Position numbers and translations under genes: made by a program. A DNA stretch of 64,000 bases from Paludibacteraceae bacterium (GTDB taxonomy: Bacteria; Bacteroidota; Bacteroidia; Bacteroidales; Paludibacteraceae). The stretch covers positions 1 through 64,000 of the forward strand of contig JAFTIM010000004.1 in assembly GCA_017456885.1 (NCBI GenBank), read 5' to 3'. The notes under the pieces are model-generated. The model did not search any database. It was not told where the DNA came from and saw only the letters and a list, made by a program, of their open reading frames with translations. Every line of letters begins with the position of its first letter. The first letter of the stretch is position 1. Shown here in pieces: positions 28,583 to 36,422 of the stretch.

Positions 28583-29004
28583 ACAAATGTAAATAGTACA
28601 AAATCACGATAAAACATGTTATTTATCCGTATAATTGTCAATAATAAACAAATGTAAAACATGATCATTAACAATAATTAACATCTGTTTGAATTGTATA
28701 ATTAAATGATTGATAATCAGGTTTTTTAATCTATTATATGAAATAATTGTTTATGTGATTTGGCTATTTTATTGAATATATTGATAGAATGTTAATTTTA
28801 TTGTATAAAAATATAATATTCAGTTATTTATGTATTAAATGAGATGTTTTTCATATTGATGCTTCATCAATTTAAATCACTATTTTCACAACTTTCATTC
28901 TATATTATTGTATTTTACATTTGTATACTATAAAGTGCAATTTATATCATCAATTTACAAATGCAAATTATTTATATTTGTAAACAATTTATTATATTTG
29001 TAAA
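28583..29004 (+). promoter_or_regulatory. AT-rich regulatory region with repeated ACAAATGTAAA and TATATTTGTAAA motifs
   Basis: The 556-bp gap between mfd and the XRE gene holds no gene. ACAAATGTAAA occurs at 28583-28593 and 28648-28658, its reverse complement TTTACATTTGT at 28914-28924, and a one-mismatch form at 28957-28967. TATATTTGTAAA occurs twice, exactly 20 bp apart (28973-28984 and 28993-29004), 20 bp before the start codon; each copy contains a TATATTTG -7 box. The even two-turn spacing suggests binding sites for a dimeric regulator, perhaps the XRE protein itself. Confidence 0.5.
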
Positions 29005-29024
29005 GTATTTAAAATAATAGAAAA

Positions 29025-29444
29025 ATGACAGAAAAAGAACGTTTAGAGAGGTTAATGGAGTATGAGCATATTACTCCAACTCAATTTGCAGATAGAATAG
29101 GTATTCAACGTTCTACCTTATCGCATATAATGAAAGGTAGAAATGCTCCAAGCTTAGATGTATTACAGAAAACACTCAACGTTTTTCGTTCTGTGAATAC
29201 CGATTGGCTGATATTAGGCGTAGGTCCCATGTATCGTACGGCATCTAATTCCCAACAGACATTATTTGATATAAAACCTGAAATAGAGAAAAAAGAGCTT
29301 GAAACGGAGAATACTGTAGTCAATGAAAATAGGGAGGCAACGAAACAATCGAATAAGGAGCAGGAGGTTTGCAAGGTGTGTAAAACGATTATAAAAGTTG
29401 TCGTTTTCTATTCTGATAATACATTTGAAGAGTTAACGAAATGA
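29025..29444 (+). CDS. XRE-family helix-turn-helix regulator
   Basis: A 139-residue protein with a Cro/CI-type HTH in the first 65 residues: TPTQFADRIGIQRSTLSHIMKGRNAPSLDVLQK. A charged, probably flexible linker follows, then a C-terminal CKVCKTIIKVVVFYSDNTFEEL segment with a CxxC pair. The type is common in Bacteroidales and has no assigned regulon. The repeats immediately upstream make autoregulation plausible. Confidence 0.88.
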   Translation: MTEKERLERLMEYEHITPTQFADRIGIQRSTLSHIMKGRNAPSLDVLQKTLNVFRSVNTDWLILGVGPMYRTASNSQQTLFDIKPEIEKKELETENTVVNENREATKQSNKEQEVCKVCKTIIKVVVFYSDNTFEELTK

Positions 29445-29472
29445 GAAACCGATAAATTCATACCTTTGTAAT

Positions 29473-30795
29473 ATGATTGATAAGGTTTCTGCTTTTATTA
29501 AACAACAGCAGTTGTTTGATGTCAATTCAAAATTACTGGTTGCGGTCAGCGGAGGAGTCGATTCTATCGTTATGCTTCATCTGTTGCATTCATTGCATTA
29601 TGATTGTGTAGTTGCACATTGCAATTTTCATTTGCGTGGTTCAGCGTCGGATGCTGATGCCGACTTTGTAAAAGAACAAGCAAAACGGTTAGGCATAAGA
29701 TTTCTAAAAACAGATTTTGATACAAAAAAATATGCTGTCGATAAAAAAATATCCATCGAAATGGCTGCACGTAATTTGCGTTACGAGTGGTTTGAAAAGA
29801 TGAGGCGGCAAGAGCGATGCGATTGTATTGTGGTAGCACATCATATTGATGATTCGGTTGAAACATTCTTTCTGAATCTTGTACGAGGAACAGGTCTAAA
29901 AGGTTTATCGGGCATTGCACCGAAAAATGGATTTGTGGTACGTCCGTTGTTGTGTTGCACAAGAACGGAGATTGCAGAATATGCCGAGGAGCATTGTTTG
30001 AGTCATTGCGAAGATGCCACAAATGCCGATAATATTTATCGTCGTAACTTTATTCGGAACAAAATAGTACCTCTTTTCAATGAATTAAATCCTGCTTTTC
30101 ATAACACAATGTGTGAAAATATAAAACATATTGCGAATGCGAATGATTTTATAAATGATTATATCAATTCGCGATATAATGATTTGATAATCAATGATGG
30201 TTGTGAAGTCCGTATTGCTATTGAAAATTTGAAGAAAGAGCTTTCTCCTGCCTTTGTTTTGTATGAATTGTTAGCTCCTTATGGGTTTAATAGTGCTGTT
30301 GTAGAGCAAATTTTTCAACAGATAGACAATGCTCCGGGCAGGCGTTTTTATTCCGCTTCACACTGCCTGATAAAAGACAGAGATTGTTTGATTTTAGAGC
30401 CTGTGGCTGTACATAGCAAGGAATCTTTTTGCATAAAGATTGATGACACATTGTTACAAAATCCATTAAAAATAGCGATACGTCAAGGCTCAATTACCGA
30501 TTGTTTTATCGAAAAGTCGGGTAATGTGGCATTGCTCGATTTGCACAAACTGACTTTCCCTTTGAGGCTGCGGCATTGGCAAAAAGGCGATTGGTTTATC
30601 CCTTTTGGAATGAAGGGGAAGAAGAAGTTGAGCGACTTTTTTTCCGATAAAAAATATTCGCTCTTCGACAAAGAAAAATGTTGGCTGTTGGTAGATGACA
30701 CCGATGCCGTAGTATGGGTCGTTGGCGAACGAATCGACAATCGTTTCAGAATAACCGATGCTACAACCCGCTTTTATCGTTTGGAAGTGCTTTGA
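29473..30795 (+). CDS. tilS: tRNA(Ile)-lysidine synthase
   Basis: Converts C34 of the CAU isoleucine tRNA to lysidine, an essential decoding step. The PP-loop motif SGGVDS lies at 26-31 (AVSGGVDSIVMLHLL), and conserved AHCNFHLRG, HHIDDSVETFFLNLVRGTG and NADNIYRRNFIRNKIVP follow. At 440 residues it includes the C-terminal tRNA-binding domains. A TACCTTTG lies only 4 bp before the ATG, which would give a near-leaderless transcript if it were used. Confidence 0.96.
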   Translation: MIDKVSAFIKQQQLFDVNSKLLVAVSGGVDSIVMLHLLHSLHYDCVVAHCNFHLRGSASDADADFVKEQAKRLGIRFLKTDFDTKKYAVDKKISIEMAARNLRYEWFEKMRRQERCDCIVVAHHIDDSVETFFLNLVRGTGLKGLSGIAPKNGFVVRPLLCCTRTEIAEYAEEHCLSHCEDATNADNIYRRNFIRNKIVPLFNELNPAFHNTMCENIKHIANANDFINDYINSRYNDLIINDGCEVRIAIENLKKELSPAFVLYELLAPYGFNSAVVEQIFQQIDNAPGRRFYSASHCLIKDRDCLILEPVAVHSKESFCIKIDDTLLQNPLKIAIRQGSITDCFIEKSGNVALLDLHKLTFPLRLRHWQKGDWFIPFGMKGKKKLSDFFSDKKYSLFDKEKCWLLVDDTDAVVWVVGERIDNRFRITDATTRFYRLEVL

Positions 30796-30801
30796 GAAGT
30801 G

Positions 30802-31170
30802 CTATTTTACGGACAGAATCTCGTAAACAACCTGTTTTTGCATACCACGCCAAGGTAGTGCGCCAAAGTATTCTCTGTAACGTAATTCCACCGTTTTACC
30901 AGTGCAACGCATCAATGAGTCGGCCACAGCTTGGTCATCAACAGAAAAGTTGAATTCGTTTGATTGTATGCCTGCACCCGAAGTTTGAGATTTTAATCCT
31001 GTTTGGATAATTTTTCCCTCGTATGTTTTAAAAACATATCCTTTGTAAACAAAGTAGTTTAGTTCTCCCGTTTTTACACCTTCGCCAAAAACAAAATAAT
31101 AGCGAAAAAAGAAAAAGCCTGCAATGATAATAAAAAGTGCCGGTATGCTTATGAGAAGAAATTTTTTCAT
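30802..31170 (-). CDS. Small membrane-anchored protein, unknown
   Basis: A 122-residue protein with an N-terminal membrane segment (FLLISIPALFIIIAGFFFF) and a soluble beta-rich remainder, probably on the outer face of the inner membrane. Homologues in Bacteroidota are sometimes mislabelled 6-phosphogluconate dehydrogenase; no dehydrogenase features are present. It is convergent with tilS (6 bp apart) and has a TACTTTTG -7 box at 31222-31229 on the minus strand. Confidence 0.7.
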   Translation of the reverse strand: MKKFLLISIPALFIIIAGFFFFRYYFVFGEGVKTGELNYFVYKGYVFKTYEGKIIQTGLKSQTSGAGIQSNEFNFSVDDQAVADSLMRCTGKTVELRYREYFGALPWRGMQKQVVYEILSVK

Positions 31171-31280
31171 AAATCCTGAATTTTTAGTGAATTGTTAATT
31201 GTTTTTTCTTAAATAATAGTGCAAAAGTAACTTTATTCGTTCAAATCTCGTTATTTTTACATAGTTTTTTCAGATATGAT

Positions 31281-32390
31281 ATGGCAAAAGATAAATTTGT
31301 AACACTTGCTATCCATACCATGGAGCGAGCAAAAATGCTGAAAGCATTTCTTGAAGCAGAAGGCATTGAAACAAAGATTGTTAATCTCAATATCTTAAAC
31401 CCGATTTCGTCGGGAGTGCGTATTCGTGTTCACGAGAGCGATTTGCCGCAGGCTTTACAACTGATAGAGACCATGAAGAATTCCGACGTGGAGCCGCAAG
31501 ATAGGAGTAAACAAATATTGATTCCGATTGATTTCTCCGAATATTCAAAAAAAATATGTGAAATCGGCTTCCTTTTTGCTCAAAAATTAGATGCGGAAGT
31601 GGTATTGATGCATGCTTACGATGTTCCTGATTATTCGATTTTTTCACGGAATGCAACGCCTTCCGTTATTTATGATTTCAAGGAATTTGAACAACGAAGA
31701 AATAAAATCATAAAATCGGAATCGGCTGATTTTCAAAGTTTTGTGAAGTATATTAAAGAAAAAATGAAGATAGGGGAGTTGCCCGAACGCAATTTTATCA
31801 CTCTGATGGACGAGGGCGTTCCCGAAGATGTGATTATAGAAACATCGCAAAAGTACAATACCGCCTTGATTGTGATGGGTATGCGTGGCAAAAACCTCAA
31901 AGAGATAGAATTGTTGGGAAGCGTTACGGCTGAAGTCATCGAACGGACAAATGTTCCCGTACTTGCAATACCTGAAAATGTTGATACAGAACGATTTAAT
32001 AGTATAAAAAATATCCTTTATGCAACAACAATAAATAATTCGATGTTGACGTCTGTTGATGTAATTATGAATTTGTTTAAAGGGAATCCGTTTAACTTGT
32101 TTTTTACGCATTTCGAGCAAAAAGAAGACGCTTGGAATGAAATAAAACTTGTGGGATTGAAAGATTATCTTGAACGAATTTATCAAGGAGTCAATGTGGA
32201 ATATGCTTTGCTGAAGTTGCAGAATGATGATTTTTTGCCAGCGTTTGATGAACTTGTACTGAAAAACAATATTGACTTAATTGTTGTGAACACACATCGT
32301 CGGAGTATTTTTATGCGGTTGTTCAGTCCGAGCATGGCGCGTAAAATGCTGTTTCATTCCGATACACCGATTTTAGCTGTCAGAAATTGA
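31281..32390 (+). CDS. Universal stress protein with N-terminal DUF2007-like domain
   Basis: A 369-residue protein in three parts: a DUF2007-like module (about 5-70, including AKMLKAFLEAEGIETKIVN), a first Usp domain (75-225) with the ATP-binding pattern GMRG-x9-GS before VTAEVIERTNVPVLAIP, and a second, more degenerate Usp domain to the end. Such proteins are linked to stress survival; the partner is unknown. It stands alone on the plus strand. Confidence 0.85.
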   Translation: MAKDKFVTLAIHTMERAKMLKAFLEAEGIETKIVNLNILNPISSGVRIRVHESDLPQALQLIETMKNSDVEPQDRSKQILIPIDFSEYSKKICEIGFLFAQKLDAEVVLMHAYDVPDYSIFSRNATPSVIYDFKEFEQRRNKIIKSESADFQSFVKYIKEKMKIGELPERNFITLMDEGVPEDVIIETSQKYNTALIVMGMRGKNLKEIELLGSVTAEVIERTNVPVLAIPENVDTERFNSIKNILYATTINNSMLTSVDVIMNLFKGNPFNLFFTHFEQKEDAWNEIKLVGLKDYLERIYQGVNVEYALLKLQNDDFLPAFDELVLKNNIDLIVVNTHRRSIFMRLFSPSMARKMLFHSDTPILAVRN

Positions 32391-32524
32391 TTTTTTGAGA
32401 AATATCGCTTTTATTTTCGACTTGCTATTTTTCCTATAATTTATATTATGTTAAATAGGAAATATCAAAAGCAACCCTATTGAGTTCCTTGTAAAGATTT
32501 CTTTGCTTTTGTTTTAATGTAACT

Positions 32525-33616
32525 TCACTTGCCCGACTTGCGCCTGTTGCATTCTCGGCAAAGCATTTGGCAGTTGTCGGCAATGGTGCGACCGCCGGCG
32601 TGCCACGGTGTGATGTGGTCGACCTCCATCTGCGTGAGTTCAAAATGCCCGCCACATTCGGCACACACGCCTTGCTGACGTTCGTAGGCAGCCAATTTTT
32701 GCGCTTCGCTGAAGGCGCGAATGTTCAAATGTTTCTCCTTGCGTGTCAGAACGTATGCAAAAATGCCTTTTTTGTTCGTTACATCGTCGTCGAGAATCAG
32801 TTGCCGTATTTCATTTTCAATCGCTTTTGTATCAAGCACTTGTGTGTGATATGTATCGTAAAGTTCGCCCCAATTGACGCCTTTCATGATGCGTTGACGC
32901 TCCGACGTATGCACAAACGTGCCTTCTACCCAAGTGATGACGCTCTGGAAATATTGCCACAAAGCCAACGCATTTTTGTCGTGCTGATGTTGGCTCATAT
33001 AGACCTCGATGTTGCCTTTGGAAAGCCACGCAATAGCCGTTTCGAGGTACTCTTGACGAATGGCCGAGCCGCTTAGATATTTGCCCCCGATTTGGTACGC
33101 CACGCAGCCGTTTTTGCTGAAATAGCGTTTGGCGTCGCTCACCCAACTGCCCGAATAGACGGCGTTACGGAGTTCCTGCTTGGTGAGTTCCTTGCCGGCA
33201 ATATTGATGGTTTCGAACCACTTAAGTTTTTCGCTATCAGTGCCTTCGCAGAAATAGACCATCAGTTTGTAGTCGAGTATTTTTTGTTGCTCATCTTGCG
33301 TCAAGTTGTGAAAATAGCGGAACATATAGGCAAAATCGCCCTTCACATACTGACAAATGCTGATGGTGCGCTGCTGCCCGTCGATGATTTCGTAGGTGCC
33401 GTCGTCGCGCACAGCCCAATACATCACATTGAGCGGAAATCCCTGCATCACGGTGTCGATAACAGCCATACGCTCTTTGTCGCCATAGACAAATTCGCGC
33501 TGATACGGCGGACGAACGTCCAATTTACCGCCATACGCCACCACTCCATTCTCTTGATTATCAGCGTATTCTGACACCAATTCGCTGATGCTGATTTCTC
33601 GTAGTTCAATTTTCAT
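32525..33616 (-). CDS. DUF262-HNH endonuclease, partner of an adenine methyltransferase
   Basis: A 363-residue protein. The N-terminal DUF262 domain has the IDGQQR motif at 78-83 preceded by VRPPYQREFVYGDKER, the ParB/sulfiredoxin-like fold that binds nucleotides in GmrS and BrxU. The C terminus is an HNH nuclease with two zinc CxxC pairs (C318/C321 and C353/C356), D333-H334 and N348. DUF262 plus HNH is the layout of type IV-like modification-dependent nucleases, but here it overlaps an adenine methyltransferase gene by 4 bp (ATGA). GC is high, e.g. 34 of 60 bases in 33061-33120, unlike the genome average, which suggests transfer. Probably a restriction component; target unknown. Confidence 0.82.
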   Translation of the reverse strand: MKIELREISISELVSEYADNQENGVVAYGGKLDVRPPYQREFVYGDKERMAVIDTVMQGFPLNVMYWAVRDDGTYEIIDGQQRTISICQYVKGDFAYMFRYFHNLTQDEQQKILDYKLMVYFCEGTDSEKLKWFETINIAGKELTKQELRNAVYSGSWVSDAKRYFSKNGCVAYQIGGKYLSGSAIRQEYLETAIAWLSKGNIEVYMSQHQHDKNALALWQYFQSVITWVEGTFVHTSERQRIMKGVNWGELYDTYHTQVLDTKAIENEIRQLILDDDVTNKKGIFAYVLTRKEKHLNIRAFSEAQKLAAYERQQGVCAECGGHFELTQMEVDHITPWHAGGRTIADNCQMLCRECNRRKSGK

Positions 33617-34752
33617 AACTTTTTTCTTTTTATTAGAATTCTTGAAAATGGAATTTTTGCATTTCCATCCTTATCATAGAAGCATAACATTTTCATTCCT
33701 TTTGTATAGTGTCCACGACCTCCTTGTTCACGATATTTTTTTAGAAAATCTTCAGGCATGTTTTTTATCCCAATTTTAATATTTTCATCTTCTCTTTCAT
33801 ATCCAATTATTTCAAATTGATCTGGATTATATTTGTCTAAAAATGTTTTGGGGACTCCCATTATTCCATAATAATCATAAGGTATATCTGTTATAGAACT
33901 AACATCAATAGCATCAAAAGTTTCATATTTTGGATATTCTTCAGAAATATAAGATTTATATAGTATTATTTCCTCTGCCCTTTTTGATGTATTTATATTT
34001 GTATACCAATTAACAGCAGGAACCTTTATATAATTTTCATCAGGATTATACCCTTTAGACAAAACATACTTTTTGTTTGCTTCTAAATTATTTTTATATG
34101 GCGTTTTATAAACCATACTCATATTAAAACCATATCCTGTCCAAAGTTGATTTTTTATAATTAAAGGGAAAATTTCTTTGTAGGTAATGGCATTCATATT
34201 GCCGAGAATAATGAATTGTTTTTCGTATTTAACCAATTGAGCAACATATTCTCTGAACAGCGAAAACGGCGGATTTGTTACCACGATGTCGGCTTGCTTT
34301 AAGAGTTCTACGCATTCGGGCGAACGGAAATCGCCGTTGCCTTTGAGTATGGAGATGACGTTTTTGTCGTTCTGCAATAAGTAGCGCACATCCTTCAAAT
34401 CGACTGCTCCATCGCCGTTGGCGTCTTTCACTTCGGAGATTTCGATTTTGTGTGCCACTTTGCGTAGTTCGTCGGGCGCATCAAGGTCGAATTGCAGCAG
34501 CAGTTCGTTGCCCTGCACGGGCGAGCCGTTGTAGCAGGTGGCAATCAGTTTTTTCAAACCCAATGCGTTGAAATTCATCGCAAAATACTTGAAAAAGTTG
34601 CTTTCGTACGGGTCATCACAATTGCAAAATACGGTTTTGCCGTTGAAGTGTTCCCGATAGTGTTTCAACTCCTTTTCGATGTCCTCAAGTTGCGTATAAA
34701 ATTCGTCATTTTTTGCATCTTTCGCATTAGATAAAGTTTTATTTCCGGCCAT
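33613..34752 (-). CDS. EcoRI-family adenine-specific DNA methyltransferase
   Basis: A 379-residue N6-adenine methyltransferase of the M.EcoRI family. It has the family N terminus (LSNAKDAKNDEFYTQLEDI), CNCDDPYESNFFKYF (43-57) and the catalytic motif TNPPFS (159-164). Residues 110-121 form a canonical EF-hand/dockerin-like loop (D110, N112, D114, D118, D121). Composition splits inside the gene: the 5' half is moderately GC-rich (27 of 60 in 34321-34380), the 3' half very AT-rich (14 of 60 in 33781-33840), so the C-terminal half may have a different origin. The ATG at 34752 sits 3 bp from a 10-bp hairpin. The EcoRI nuclease itself is absent; DUF262-HNH takes its place. Confidence 0.88.
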   Translation of the reverse strand: MAGNKTLSNAKDAKNDEFYTQLEDIEKELKHYREHFNGKTVFCNCDDPYESNFFKYFAMNFNALGLKKLIATCYNGSPVQGNELLLQFDLDAPDELRKVAHKIEISEVKDANGDGAVDLKDVRYLLQNDKNVISILKGNGDFRSPECVELLKQADIVVTNPPFSLFREYVAQLVKYEKQFIILGNMNAITYKEIFPLIIKNQLWTGYGFNMSMVYKTPYKNNLEANKKYVLSKGYNPDENYIKVPAVNWYTNINTSKRAEEIILYKSYISEEYPKYETFDAIDVSSITDIPYDYYGIMGVPKTFLDKYNPDQFEIIGYEREDENIKIGIKNMPEDFLKKYREQGGRGHYTKGMKMLCFYDKDGNAKIPFSRILIKRKKL

Positions 34753-34755
34753 AAA

Positions 34756-34785
34756 GATTGATAGTTTTGTGCATCACTATCAATC
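34756..34785 (-). promoter_or_regulatory. 10-bp inverted repeat immediately before the methyltransferase start codon
   Basis: GATTGATAGT (34756-34765) and ACTATCAATC (34776-34785) are perfect inverted repeats separated by 10 bp and end 3 bp from the ATG. In RNA the hairpin would cover the ribosome landing site; in DNA it is a good dimer operator. Which applies cannot be told from sequence. Confidence 0.6.
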
Positions 34786-34820
34786 CACGCAAACGGATAA
34801 AATAGGTGGACAATCTATCC

Positions 34821-34978
34821 GTCCGCTTAGGTGCTTGAGAAAACCTCCACTACCGAAATAAGTTGCCCACTTAACGTGGAGCATAACTTTATTCTGTCGG
34901 TAGTAGATGTCTATAAAAACACCTCATTACAATTATTTCGAGTGGTTCTTTTGTAAGGTTCTCAAGCTTCAAGCGAAC
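34821..34978 (-). ncRNA. Structured RNA element upstream of the methyltransferase-nuclease pair
   Basis: A multi-stem RNA read from the minus strand. Closing stem: GUUCGCUU (34978-34971) with AAGCGGAC (34828-34821), then GCUUGAGAACC with GGUUUUCUCAAGC (34967-34957 / 34845-34833). Inside are hairpins UUACAA/UUGUAA (34927-34932, 34951-34956), AGGUGU/ACAUCU (34924-34919 / 34910-34905) and a 54-nt hairpin (34850-34903) with the CUACCGA/UCGGUAG stem. Two positions are G-U on the minus strand but A-C on the plus strand, which gives the direction. A TATCTTTG at 35044-35051 (minus) lies upstream. It could be a leader of the operon or a separate RNA such as a 6S-like one. Confidence 0.6.
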
Positions 34979-35019
34979 GCGAAATAATAGTCAATGCTTA
35001 ATTAAAAAAATAAAAATGT

Positions 35020-35051
35020 CGTTGCACGTTTGCAACGTGTCGGCAAAGATA
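35020..35051 (-). promoter_or_regulatory. -7 box and 5' stem-loop at the head of the methyltransferase operon
   Basis: TATCTTTG on the minus strand (35044-35051) predicts a start near 35037, exactly at a perfect hairpin CGTTGC-AAACGT-GCAACG (35037-35020). No -33 TTG at usual spacing is seen. The predicted leader to the ATG is about 285 nt, unusually long. Confidence 0.45.
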
Positions 35052-35090
35052 GGTAAAATTTTGTCGCTCTACTCCCCTATTTTTGCGAAT

Positions 35091-35120
35091 AAAAAAATCC
35101 ACTCCTAAAAGGGAGTGGAT
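35091..35120 (-). terminator. Terminator of the TPR-protein gene
   Basis: On the minus strand ATCCACTCC (112-120 side) and its complement form a 9-bp stem with loop CTTTTA, followed by T6; 24 bp after the TPR gene stop. Confidence 0.8.
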
Positions 35121-35143
35121 TGAATTTAAAATGAAAAACAAAA

Positions 35144-36391
35144 TTAAAAACCTAACTCTTTCAAACGTTGTTCCATTTCGTTGTATTTGTCTTTTTTATC
35201 CAAACGATAGTAGATACTTCTCAACCAACGGATATTTTCGTAATCATCTGGTTTTAGTTCCAATGCTTTTTCATAGAAAGGTAACGATTGCTCCAACAAC
35301 GCATTAGCTTCAGCTTTAGCTTTTTGATATTCTTTGTTGTCTTTAATTTCGTTAGCCTTATTGTCTATGTCCACAGCCTTGTTGTAAATGATGTTACCTT
35401 TGAATATGTAGGCATAAATGTGATCGGGCTTCATTTCGATGGTTTTGTCGTACAAACTTTCGGCTTCGTCGAGCGCACCCATCTCTTCTTTTACGCGTCC
35501 AAGCAAGAAATAATTGTGTTCGTTGTTGGGGTTGTTTTTGATAGCTTGTTCGAGGTAAACAATGGCTTTTTCGTTTTCTTTCTTTTGTACATAATAGTCC
35601 ACAAGCTGCTCAATGTAGTAGTTGTTTGTCGGGAATTTTTGTGCAGCAATTTCCAAGTTTTTCACATAATTGGCAGTGTCGTTGGCCGAATTCAGATAAA
35701 GATTCAGAAGTATTTGATAAACAGCATCTTTATCGTTGTAATTCGATTCAGTCAATTCTTGAAAGTACTGAATAGCCTTGGCAATATGCTCATCGGTTCC
35801 TGCTTGATAGTGTGCAATACCTGCATTGTATTTATAAAATGTATAGTTAGTATCTCTTTCCAGCAGGTTTTCTTCGCTCAAAACAGGGAACAAAGGAATG
35901 TTGATATACACATCGAAGATATTAGCGGCAGCTTCAAAATTTTTGTTGTTAAAAGCTTCATTAGCAGCTAATTCTATCGAATAATTACGATATAGGTTTA
36001 ACAATTCGTATTTGATTTTTTTTGTGTATTTGGGTTTTACCTTTCCTTTTTCGTTAGGCATTTGGTCCATTGCATAGGCTTTTTCGAAACAAGGCAACAC
36101 TTTCAGTAAACAAGTTTCACGCAAGTTGTTGTCAAAAGCCAAGCCCATTCTTTGTTTTTCGGTTTCGTCTTGTTGTATTTTATTGAAAATAACCCCTGCT
36201 TCAAACCAAGTTTTTGCCAAATTGGCTGTTTCAGGATGTACTAAAGCATCTTCAATCAGAGTTTTAGCACCTTGTGGGTCTGGAGCCTCAACGTTGAATG
36301 CCTTTGTTTTTGCTTTCGCAATGTTGCCTTTTTGGGCAAACATAGTAGTTGCCAAACATAGCAAAACTACAGGTAAAAATACTTTCTTCAT
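35144..36391 (-). CDS. Secreted tetratricopeptide-repeat protein
   Basis: About 415 residues with an N-terminal signal peptide (MKKVFLPVVLLCLATTMFAQ) and several TPR units, clearest at NNYYIEQLVDYYVQKKENEKAIVYLEQAIKNNPNN, the following GRVKEEMGALDEAESLYDKTIEMKPD, and the C-terminal LPFYEKALELKPDD. TPRs bind other proteins; this is likely a periplasmic scaffold, partner unknown. I set the start at the ATG at 36391, where the signal peptide begins; an upstream extension would bury it. It follows gyrA by 31 bp. Confidence 0.85.
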   Translation of the reverse strand: MKKVFLPVVLLCLATTMFAQKGNIAKAKTKAFNVEAPDPQGAKTLIEDALVHPETANLAKTWFEAGVIFNKIQQDETEKQRMGLAFDNNLRETCLLKVLPCFEKAYAMDQMPNEKGKVKPKYTKKIKYELLNLYRNYSIELAANEAFNNKNFEAAANIFDVYINIPLFPVLSEENLLERDTNYTFYKYNAGIAHYQAGTDEHIAKAIQYFQELTESNYNDKDAVYQILLNLYLNSANDTANYVKNLEIAAQKFPTNNYYIEQLVDYYVQKKENEKAIVYLEQAIKNNPNNEHNYFLLGRVKEEMGALDEAESLYDKTIEMKPDHIYAYIFKGNIIYNKAVDIDNKANEIKDNKEYQKAKAEANALLEQSLPFYEKALELKPDDYENIRWLRSIYYRLDKKDKYNEMEQRLKELGF

Positions 36392-36422
36392 AACTAAACT
36401 GATTTTTGTTATTGATAAAAAA

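Noticed and set aside
28469..29024. Replication origin in the AT-rich gap upstream of the XRE gene.
   Set aside because: Only one weak DnaA-box-like word is present and neither dnaA nor dnaN is near; the repeats fit operator sites better.
29461..29468. TACCTTTG as a tilS promoter.
   Set aside because: It lies only 4 bp from the ATG and has no -33 partner at normal spacing, so it was not listed as a feature.
32446..32664. Alternative minus-strand frame across the end of the HNH gene.
   Set aside because: It overlaps the zinc-finger coding sequence of the HNH domain in another frame and has no family features or promoter.
34741..35140. Retron or reverse-transcriptase-linked RNA for the structured element next to the methyltransferase.
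   Set aside because: There is no reverse transcriptase gene in the neighbourhood.
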